DNA from: Areca catechu
Taxonomy: Eukaryota > Streptophyta > Magnoliopsida > Arecales > Arecaceae
Assembly (NCBI GenBank): GCA_021397845.1
Contig: CM038053.1
Location: forward strand, 83,451,157 to 83,515,156
Direction: 5' to 3'
Length of the DNA: 64,000 nucleotides
Shown here piece by piece: positions 55,623-64,000 of this stretch. A program made the translations under genes and the position numbers. Within the stretch, counting starts at the first letter, position 1; every line of letters begins with the position of its first letter. The notes beneath the pieces were generated by a model. That model made no database searches, was not told where the DNA came from, and worked only from the letters and a program-made list of their open reading frames with translations.

Positions 55623-57244
55623 TATTGATCCCATAAGTGATTTCGATGATAACAAAACATTAGAGCATGCATTTGTTTCTCTAACAACTCTTCAAGTGTT
55701 TTACAAAGTTTTCTAGGATGAATTCATTACTCAATTTCAACTCCTACATTTTCATTTCTTGTTTTGAGTTGTGCTGTAATTGAATATTGTAAAGAAGTAC
55801 CCAAAGAAAAAGGAAGTAAAACCAATCAAATGGGTTACTTCTAGATGTGTTTCAAGCTTTTAATTTCTTAGATATATGTTGAGTTTGAAGACATCTTGAA
55901 GCATGAAGACTTGATGGATGAATTCTGGAGATAGACTGAAAAAATCACTAAAACATTCATCCGAGTCGACTCGAAGAGAAGAAAGCCAACTCTAGCACAT
56001 GGCATGCATTTGTGTTCTGGCATGCGGATATCCAAGCTGACTCTAAGGGAACCGAGCTGACTCTTCCAGAGTACTACTTTCTGAATTAGACAGGCGAGCC
56101 GACTCTATCATATTGTCAGACATTTGAGCCGACTTTTCAGTAAATCAAGCCGACTCCTCCAGAGTCCAGAAAAAGAGTTATGAGAACCACAGCCAATCGA
56201 GTTGACTAGAATGGAAGTTAGCCGACTCGTCCAGACTGACATTTTGAAGGCCTGAGGATCCGAGTCGACTGGAATGAAGGCGAGCCGACTCTTACAGAGT
56301 GAGGAATCAGGACACTGTGCAAGCGAGCCGATAAGACTGAAGAGAGCTGACTCAACCAGAACAACTCTAAGGATCCGAGCCGACTCGAATGGAAATTACA
56401 TGCATATAACAGCTAGTTCCAGAACTTGGAATTTAAATCCAAAAAGTGCTCCAACGGTTAAATGTCACATCCCAATGGTCTACAATGACTAAAACTACCT
56501 GAGAAAGGTACAAGATTATATATTTTAGAAATTTGAACTTCTTTGAAGTGAGTTTTTGAAAAAGAGATAAAGAGTTAATGCATTATTGAATATCCAACCA
56601 AGTCAACAAGCAAAAGAGCACTAAGAGCATTCAAGATAGCCTTCAAGCCTTCACCAACTGTCATCTGAAGCTTAAAGCACTTAGTAAAGAGGCTATAGAA
56701 GCCATTAAAGTGCATTCAAGTGCATTCAAGTAGGCATCTCTCGAGCTGCATCGGCAACCATTTGATAAAAAATTTGTTTGTCATTATGTTGCTTTTCTTT
56801 TCAATTCATTTTGAATTGTTGGGTTATTGGTGAGCCCGGTTGAAAAACCAAATAGGTTCTTGATTAGCCTTTGTTAAAACCAAGTGTTGGGTTCTTGGTG
56901 ATCCTGGTAAAACCAAGTTGGGTTTCTTTGGTGAGCTCTGTTTAAAAATCAAAGTGTAGAGGTTTGGATTGTGTGCCTGTGAAAACAATCTGACTATATT
57001 CTGGTGGGGGATATAGTAGAAATCTCTAGAAGTAATCTTGGATAGTGGACGTAAGAGCTGGGTTGCTCCGAACCACTATAATTGTTGTGTATTTGTTTAT
57101 GCTTTTCTGATCTGATTTTGCTTCTGCATTTAAATTTTTTATCACAGCACTTAACACCTTAAAAGGGATTTCAAATAGCACATTATTGCTTAAATTTTTT
57201 AATTTTCTAATTCACCCCCTCTTGGGAAAGCCACCTGGGCAACA
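55623..57244 (+). mobile_element. C2 3' LTR
   Basis: 1622 bp from TATTGATCCC to TGGGCAACA, collinear with the 5' LTR. It ends in array T with target copy CTCCA. Confidence 0.93.
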
Positions 57245-57249
57245 CTCCA

Positions 57250-57449
57250 GAAGTCCCACCATCTGTCGCTTGATTCACAGCATGGCGAACTGAGCCGGGA
57301 TATTCTGGAAGCCTTGCATCCAGTTGTTTTACTCACGGCCCAGGGATGTTGGTGGGAAATCCTGAAGTCCCATCATCGGCCGCCTGACTCATAGCTAACT
57401 GAGGATACCCCCCGGGAGCAATCCTAGCTGAAGAAAAAAAATAGCAAGC
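57250..57449 (+). repeat. Tandem array T, right part
   Basis: About two units continue the array of 34717-35804 (GATTCACAGCATGGCG, ACTCACGGCCCAGGGATG, CTGACTCATAGC blocks). It ends in an A-rich stretch at 57431-57454 where S2 inserted. Confidence 0.8.
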
Positions 57450-58023
57450 AAAGTTATTGCCCAGGTGGCTTTCTCAAGAGGGGGGGTGAATTGGAATTTA
57501 AAAATTTAAGCAATTGTGTGCTTTCGAAATCCCTGCTAAAGTGTTAGGTGCTGTGATAAATTAATTAACTGTAGAATCAAAAATAAATCAGAGAAGCATA
57601 ATACAAACACAAAAATTATAGTTGTTCGGAGCAACCCAGCTCCTACATCCACTACCCAAGATTACCACTTGGGATTTCCATTATATCCCCCACCAGAATA
57701 CAGTCGGATTGTTTTAAACATGCTCACAATCCAAACCTCTATACTTTGGTTTTACAGGGATCACCAAAAAAAATCCAACTTGGTTTTACCAAGATCACCA
57801 AGAACCCAACACTAGATTTTTTATCAAAGGCTCACCAAGAACCTATTTGGTTTTTTAACTAGGCTCGCCAATAACCCAACAATTCAAGAATGAATTGAAA
57901 AGAAAAGCAACAAATTGACAAACTAATTTTTGTCAAGTGGTTGCCGATGCAGCTATAGAGAAGTCCACTTGAATGCACTTCAATGTACTTTAATGGCTTC
58001 TATTGCTTCTTTACCAAGTGCTT

Positions 58024-58608
58024 TGATGGGGACCTAAAAACCTATTTTATTTTATTTTATTTGAGTCCATTAGTCCTGTGTCACTTGAGTCAAAGTGAGC
58101 CACTTGAGTCTTGTAATAAAGTGGGACAACTAAGTCAGTTGAGTCCACTTAGTCAGGTCCGGTCATTTTAGTTTAGTCAAGAGTCCAGTTAAGTTGTTCA
58201 AGTCAAGAGGAGAGTCATCAGCAGCCAGAAGATTCACCAAATCCCTCCAACCAGAGTGGCCTTCATGCACCTGGACCCTTTCACACCGCCAAGCTCGCAA
58301 GAGAGAGCTCCAGTCTAAGACAGGCCCACTGTTGATCGGTCCACAAGGGTTTCTTGGCCCACAAGTTAGGGTTTCTCAGCCCTCAAGTAATGTACCCTGA
58401 GATGAATCTATAAATACTGCCCCTCCCCTCTTGTATTAAACATCTTCTTCTCGTGAATACAACTTAAAAGTTATTTTGTCTGAGTTTTGAAATTTTCTCT
58501 GGATTGAAGTGGGTGTGATGCCCGGGTTCCTGGTTCTTGAGTACAAGCCCTAATCTTCTGGTGACTTCTACGCTCGCCAGCGATCCTCCCCCACTCTGTC
58601 CCGCATCA
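58024..58608 (+). mobile_element. L1 5' LTR
   Basis: TGATGGGGACC to CCGCATCA. A TTTTA pentamer run lies near 58044-58060. TATA box CTATAAATACT near 58408. Confidence 0.92.
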
Positions 58609-59842
58609 ACTTGGTATAAGAGCCAAGTGGATTAGGGTTTTCTCTTCCTTCCCAGCTTCCCATCGTTCTTCTTGTGCAACACTTCTCAAGCCTCAGGCAA
58701 CCGCCGAGGTCTGTCAGTGCCCCTGCACCCGAGCCTCTTTCCTGCTGCCCTCTGCCCGATCTTCATCGTCGGCTTCCTCCACGAGATCGAGGCCCTCAAC
58801 AAGGCCCTCTCCCTCGATCCCAAGAACCCCGCCACGCCCTCCCCATCCCTCCCTTTATGTCTTTGCCATGTTCCTGCTCACCGCCGGCAACCGATGCCCC
58901 AAACTCCCCCCCCAGCAGGATCTCACGACCGTCACCGTACCCTCCCCCTCCCTCCCCCTCCTCCCCGACGAATCCTGTGCCAAGGTTGCCCCGCCGCCGT
59001 CGCTGACCCCGGCCTCAACCGCGCAGCCGACCTCGACGTCTCGCCCACGGGTCGTCCGCCCCTGCAGATGCCGAGCTTCCCCCAGCTCCCATGGGCGCCC
59101 GCCCTCCTGCGACCTCCGTGCAAGTCACCGCCAAGCTAGGGGCGCCGCCCGTGCCCTTCCCCGTGCCGCAACCACCGAGGCCGAGATGCCTCCCCCCTAC
59201 CCTGCCGATCGACACCACCGATGCCCTATGTCCATCGACAACACATGTCAGATCGATCGCATGCGGGAGGACCAACCGAGCCTTCGTCGTCCTCAGCCCC
59301 CAGAGCATGTCCGCCCCCTCCTTCCCACTAGATCCTCCCTGTTCTTCGGTCGAAAGCCGACGATGCCCCGACGCTGGAGATGCCAGCTCTGCCTCCTTCC
59401 TCTTCACTTGTGCGCCCTCCCATGGTGAGCCGAGCCCTGCAATAGGGCCTCGGAACGGAGTTCCCTGTGCCACCGAGCCATGCCGATTGCCGTCCGGCCA
59501 TCTTCTTCCCGTGCCGCCACCGTCCCCACCCCAACGATGCCTGCCGGAAACCTCGCTTGTTCGGTCTGCAGTCGCCCGTGGGATGGAAGGAGACCGCACG
59601 AACATGAAGGCAAAAGCCTTCACTGTTGCCGACTTCTATGTTGCACGCTCCTTAGAGTAGCATAAATATCAAAGCTACACGTCTTTCATAGCTATACGGC
59701 TTGCAAAGCCATGTAGATCTCAAAGAAGCCCATAAAAAAATCAGAGGAAAAAAAAGGGGTGAACCTAGAGTCCTTTTTGATTAGTTTTGGTTCCTCGTTG
59801 AACCTGATTCGACGGAGTCGAGTTCTCCCCACCGCAGGGGAA
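58609..59842 (+). other. L1 internal region, GC-rich, possible captured host sequence
   Basis: After the primer site the sequence turns strongly GC-rich (58680-59640). One frame (58672-59139) includes VGFLHEIEALNKALSLDPKN with G/C at nearly every third codon position, looking like a fragment of a monocot-type exon. It then becomes low-complexity proline/serine-rich. Overlapping ORFs on the other strand (59015-59623) show that open length means little at this GC content. I recognise no family. It could be a transduced gene fragment. Confidence 0.5.
59807..59823 (+). promoter_or_regulatory. Pre-LTR hairpin of L1
   Basis: ATTCGAC-GGA-GTCGAGT is the hairpin of the G elements with one stem base changed from C to T. 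In RNA this leaves a U-G pair, so the stem is kept. It lies 19 nt before the 3' LTR at 59843. Confidence 0.6.
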
Positions 59843-60426
59843 TGATGGAGACCTGAAAATCTATTTTATTTTATTTTATTTGAGTCCATTAGTCCTTGTG
59901 TCACTTGAGTCAACGTGAGCCACTTGAGTCTTGTAATAAGTAGGACAACTGAGTCTGTTGAGTCCACTTAGTCAGGTACAGTCATTTTAGTTCAGTCAAG
60001 AGTCCAGTTAAGTTGTTCAAGTCAAGAGGAGAGTCATAGCAGCCAAGAGATTCACCAGACCCCTCCAACCAGAGCGGCCTTCATGCACCTAGACCCTTTC
60101 ACACCGCCAAGCCCGTAAGAGAGCTCCAGTCTAAGACAGGCCCACTGTTGATCGGTCCACCAGGGTTTCTTGGCCCACAAGTTAGGGTTTCTTAGCCCTC
60201 AAGTAATGTACCCTGGGGTGAATCTATAAATACTATCCTTCCCCGCTTGTATTAAACATCTTCTTCTCATGAATACAACTTAAAAAATTATTTTGTCTGA
60301 GTTTTGAGTTTTCTCCGGATTGAATTGGTGGTGTGATGCCGGGGTTCCTGGTTCTTGAGTACAAGCCCTAATCTTCTGGTGACTTCTACGCTCGCCAGTG
60401 ATCCTCCCCCGCTCTATCCCGCATCG
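59843..60426 (+). mobile_element. L1 3' LTR
   Basis: TGATGGAGACC to CCGCATCG. TATA box near 60225. Confidence 0.92.
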
Positions 60427-61542
60427 TGCTTTAAGCTTCATATGAGAGTTGGTGAAGACTTGAAGGCTGTCTTGAATGCTCTTAGTGCTCTCTTCCTTGT
60501 TGGTAGGTTGGATTTTCAATAAAGCATTGATTCTTTGAAAAACTCTCTAACTCTTGCTTCAAAAAAGTTCAAATCCTTCAAATATATGGCCTTCCATCAT
60601 TCCAAGGCTGTTTAAGTCATTGAAGACTGTCGGGATGTGACATTTGACTGTTGGAGCACTTTTTGATTCAAATTATGAGTTCTAAATCTAGCCGTTGCAA
60701 GTCTGAAATCGACCTTCGAGTCAACTCGAATTACTTGAGTCAGCTTAGATCCTCAGAGGAGTTTTGGTTGAGTCAACTATCTTCAATCCGGTCGGCTTGC
60801 TTGCATAGTATCTTGATTCTTCACTTTGTAAGAGTTGACTTGCCTTGATTAGAGTCGGCTCAGATCCTCAAGCCTTCAAAATGTTAGTCTGGATGAGTTG
60901 GCTAACTTCTACTCTAGTCTACTCGAATGGTTGTTCTACTTAGAAACAATTTTCTGGACTCTGGAAGAGTCGACTCAAACTTCTTAAGAGTTGGCTCGGA
61001 TGTTTGACCATATGATAGAGTTAAGCTCAGACTTCCTTGGGTCGGCTCACCTGTCTGATTCAAGAATTAGCACTCTGGATAGGTTGGCTCGAGTCCCTTA
61101 GAGTCGGCTCGGATATCTGTGTGCTAGAAATCTCATGCGTGCCATGTGCCAGAGTCGGCTCTCTTCTTCCTCAAGTCGGCTCAGATGAATGTATCAGTGA
61201 ATTTCTTAGTCTTTCTCCATAATTCATCCAGCTTGTCTCCAAGCTTCAAGAAGTCTTCAATTCCAACAGGTTTCCAAGAAAGTAAAAGCTTGAAATACAC
61301 TTAGAAGTAACCCAATTTTATGATCTTTCTTTGCTTTTTTTTTTCTTTGGGTTCTTCTTTACAAAATTCAATTACAACATAACTCAAAACAAGAAAAAAA
61401 ATGTAGGAGTTGAAATTTGAACAATGAATTCATCCTATAAAATTTGTAAACCACTTGAAGAGTTGTTAGTAAAATAAATGTATGCACCAGTGTTTGGTTA
61501 TCATCAAAATCACTTATGGGGTCAACAAAAATGGAGAGAGGC

Positions 61543-63155
61543 TGGTGGAGATACTAGAGCCAGAAAAAGCATCCATGTCACCTTATCTCTATTTGGATCA
61601 CTACTAGTTGATCCAATCTGGTTTAATGAGTCATTAAGTTCAATTAGGATTTGATTTGGTTTAATTTGAGTCTGTTTGAATTTCAATTTGATTTTATGGA
61701 GTCTAATAAAATTGTATTTGGGATTATGAGGAAGTTTTTCATTAAGTTGTAATTGGTCTAATTGGGTTTCAATGGGGTCTAAATTGTTGTTTGGGTCTAG
61801 TAATTAGTCTTTGGATCCATTTTGGGTTTAATGAGACCTAAGTTATTTTTGTATGGAGTTGACTAAGGAAGTTAAGAGGGGTCCACATCCATATTTATTT
61901 GGTTGGCTACTTGAAGAAAGGAAGCTCCACGCATATTCTTTCCTCCAAGAAACCTTTCATGTATTCTCTCACCAAACAAAGAGTTAAAAATCGATGGAAG
62001 GAGCTTTATGAAGGTAGCAATTAAGGAGCTTTAAAGGTGAGGGAGTTTCTTAAAGAAAGCTTTTTGAAGGCAGCAATCAAGGAGTCTTAAATGAAGAATT
62101 AAATGGCACAAGCTTTAAAGGCATTTAAGAGAGTTGGCTAAAGCTTTTCTACTTTTCACAAATTCTCTTTCCTTCCTCATGAATCCTCTCTCTTGGAGGT
62201 GTTTTAGGTGGGCTCCACTCCCATTTAAATGCAGCAATCTAACTTCAATCGGCCAAGGAAAGAAAAGGGAGAAGATCAAATTGAAGGGTGGAGGATCAAG
62301 TCAAGATAACCATCTTTATGAAGCATTGGCACACATTCCAAAACCTCAATTTAAATTCAAAAATTGTAATTCCCTCTTCTTTTACTTGTAATGAGGCTAT
62401 AAAAGAGCCCAAAACCTTTCTTTGTAAGCATGATATTTTGAGTAATGAAAAGACAAAGTGTTGTTGCATTTTCTCCAATTCCTTTATAGCTAGTTTGCTT
62501 GAAGGTGCTAGGTGAGACGCCTAGAACAACTTGGGTGAGACATCCAAGTTTCGTAGGGTGTGATGCTCTATTTATCTGTTTTGGTTCTTCTATCAAATTT
62601 GCCATTTGAAGACTCTTTAAGGTCTACATCCAATTCTTTGAAGAGATTCATGAAGCAAGTCAAAGAAGAAAACCCCGGGAGCATAATCAACCTTGACGCC
62701 AACCTTCTTCCCCCCTTTAATTCTATTCTTCTGAGTTCTTGGCATTCTTAGCACTTTTCTAGTAATTAATTCTGATATTTTTTGTAGATCCTTTCGAGAT
62801 CCAACTTTAAAGATCGGAGTCATTGCTTTGGAACCGGTGTGATTAGAGTCCAGATGCCGGAGCGGTCGATTTTGGAGTCGGGTTCGTCAACTCTAAAGTG
62901 TTGTGATCTAGATCTTCAACCGAGAGAGTTTCAAAGCATATTGGTAAATCAAAACCCCTTCCCTTCATCTAGATCTGAAACTCGAAAGTAGGTAACCTAA
63001 TCTAGGGTGGTTTCTCAATCATCGCGATCCTCCCTTACAATTATTTGACAAGATCTGCATGCGGGTAGGTAATTTCGATAACTAGTTGTCACTTTATTTT
63101 CTTTAGGTCTTCCTGTTTATTTTGATGTTAGGATATCAGTTATTGCTCTCAAAAT

Positions 63156-63193
<38 letters not shown>

Positions 63194-63239
63194 CAAGATA
63201 AGTATGGCACATCACTCATCACCATCCCGTCCCACATCA
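61543..63239 (+). mobile_element. S3, solo LTR with perfect target duplication
   Basis: 1697 bp from TGGTGGAGATACTAG to TCCCACATCA, flanked by GAGGC at 61538-61542 and 63240-63244. TATA-like CTATAAAAGAGCCC near 62395. No primer site follows. Its start resembles the G1/G2/G4/G5 LTR starts. The several short ORFs inside (62134-62823) have no homology and are not called. Confidence 0.88.
63161..63190 (+). repeat. (TA)15 microsatellite
   Basis: Uninterrupted TA dinucleotides near the end of LTR S3. Length is likely polymorphic. Confidence 0.95.
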
Positions 63240-63244
63240 GAGGC

Positions 63245-64000
63245 CTCCAGTAGCCTAAGAGGCCATAGAGCAGATTCAAGCTAAAAAAAAAGGGGGGAGA
63301 GAGAACAACAGTCGTAATGGAAAAGGCACCTTCATTGATCAAAAGTCTCTTACATCCTATGGAGGCTCCCGACTGAAAGGAAACCAGTGCACCGGACGCC
63401 TACCCTAGGCATACTATACTAGGGAGTAGGTATTGCATAATTAAAAATTTTAAACATGCATACGAAAAACCTACTCATGCACAGGATCTAACATAAACAT
63501 GATACATGTAATAATACATAGGCATGTAAAGGCAGGTGCAATAATTATAAATAATATGAATAAATCTAGATCTAAACATGCATGATAAATAAAATAAATA
63601 ACATACCTTATATAGCTTCCTTTTGTTCTGAATTTAGATCGAAGCAGGAAGAAGCCGACTCCCTCGACGCAAATCAATGCAGCCAGTCGACAGCAAATCA
63701 ATGCAGCCAGTTGAACTCCAGTAGTCAACATATTTTCTACTTGATCTGCAATAGCAAGAAGAAGAGAGGATCGGTCCAATCTCTTAAGGTATCCAGATAT
63801 CCACCCTCTAGAGTATCCATGCACGGGCTCTCGATGATCCAACTTCCGGATGGATGCTAGTCCTCCAGAAATCAACAAGTTATGGACGTGTGGAGCAGGG
63901 AAAGCGAAAAGAACTTCACGGATGGCCTACTCCAAAACTATCGAAACCCCACCAAAAAGCACACAAAGGATAACAAAAAAATAGGGAAGGAATACAAGGG
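63245..64000. other. Unassigned sequence at right edge
   Basis: No feature recognised. Begins with a purine stretch (A9 then GGGGGGAGAGAGA, about 63282-63305), followed by an AT-rich part (63430-63620) and mixed sequence. The longest frame, 63471-63878 on the minus strand, has no domain and biased hydrophobic composition. It is probably the locus that received S2 and S3, continuing beyond array T, or another element cut by the window edge. Confidence 0.4.

Larger units (their letters stand above)
35805..57244 (+). mobile_element. C2, SIRE/Maximus-type Ty1/copia element, hosting G5
   Basis: 21.4 kb in place, about 11.5 kb without G5. LTRs lie at 35805-37460 and 55623-57244. Target copies ATCCA (35800-35804) and CTCCA (57245-57249) sit inside array T, whose unit runs across the insertion. 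Order: primer site, gag, protease, integrase, RT, RNase H, then a third ORF, multiple polypurine tracts and the 3' LTR. The long LTRs and the extra ORF after RNase H are typical of the SIRE/Maximus lineage. Frames are broken in many places. Confidence 0.93.
58024..60426 (+). mobile_element. L1, compact 2.4-kb LTR element without coding domains
   Basis: LTRs of 585 bp (58024-58608) and 584 bp (59843-60426) with a perfect target duplication TGCTT (58019-58023, 60427-60431) in S2. The 3' LTR ends CATCG instead of CATCA. A primer site (ACTTGGTATAAGAGC) starts at 58609. A hairpin and polypurine tract (CAGGGGAA) precede the 3' LTR. The 1.23 kb internal region is GC-rich and has none of the retrotransposon domains. 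It can only move with proteins supplied by another element. Its LTRs look about 94-95 percent alike by eye. Confidence 0.92.
57455..61527 (-). mobile_element. S2, solo LTR of the C2 family in reverse, hosting L1
   Basis: Without L1 it is about 1665 bp, the size of the C2 LTRs, and matches them in reverse from TATTGCCCAGG to GGGGTCAACA. Flanks AAAGT (57450-57454) and AAAAT (61528-61532) are a near-match target duplication. No primer site or polypurine tract adjoins either end, so this is a solo LTR left by LTR-LTR recombination. Confidence 0.85.

Noticed and set aside
58868..59660. Opposite-strand ORFs of 186-202 codons in L1
   Set aside because: Same reason: GC-driven open frames on both strands without homology. 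Only a short GC3-biased segment near 58790 was kept as a possible captured fragment.
63471..63878. 135-codon minus-strand ORF as a membrane protein gene
   Set aside because: Hydrophobic runs come from AT-rich sequence (ATAAAT repeats); no homology, no promoter context, and it lies in unassigned repeat-like DNA.

Overview
This 64 kb window is plant nuclear DNA made almost entirely of LTR retrotransposons inserted into one another. I see no intact host gene, tRNA, rRNA or CRISPR array. The plant call rests on Ty1/copia elements with GAG-pre-integrase, integrase, RT and RNase H order, on a SIRE/Maximus-type copia with a third ORF after pol, on a Tat-like Ty3/gypsy gag, and on initiator-Met-tRNA primer sites (TTTGGTATCAGAGC type). 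GC-rich, coding-like fragments (about 40.3-40.9 kb and 58.7-59.6 kb) hint at a monocot, but this is weak. Species cannot be named.

Layout, left half. 1-762: two minus-strand LTRs separated only by a 12-bp primer-site remnant. 763-2430: decayed Tat-like gag. 2536-34047: an old copia element (C1) cut into three pieces by two insertions, G1 (5526-12360, target duplication GAAAG) and G2 (12422-32357, GATCA/GATTA). G2 carries the minus-strand element G3 (17684-30412, CCAAT), and G3's own LTR carries G4 (23709-30018, AGTTG). This is a four-level nest whose order is fixed by target site duplications.

Layout, right half. 34048-34716: gypsy-type LTR S1. 34717-35804 and 57250-57449: one array of diverged ~90-113 bp tandem repeats, split by the 21.4 kb SIRE-type copia C2 (35805-57244, ATCCA/CTCCA). 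C2 contains G5 (38535-48505, CGAGA/CGAGG), which has a foreign LTR near its primer site and an internal 1.39 kb tandem duplication. 57455-61527: solo LTR S2 of the C2 family in reverse, interrupted by a compact 2.4 kb element L1 (58024-60426, TGCTT). 61543-63239: solo LTR S3 (GAGGC). 63245-64000: unassigned.

Main point. All five G elements are Ty3/gypsy chromovirus derivatives that lack reverse transcriptase, RNase H and the integrase catalytic core. They keep gag parts and an integrase C-terminus plus chromodomain. Despite different LTR bodies they share LTR tips, the primer site, a leader motif (TACCTGGCCA), a hairpin (CTCGAC-N2/3-GTCGAG) about 20 nt before the 3' LTR, and the polypurine tract. 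The hairpin is also kept in L1 and beside LTR X, where the protein-coding part is gone. The simplest reading is a guild of non-autonomous elements sharing the cis signals of one helper chromovirus. No helper copy is present in the window.
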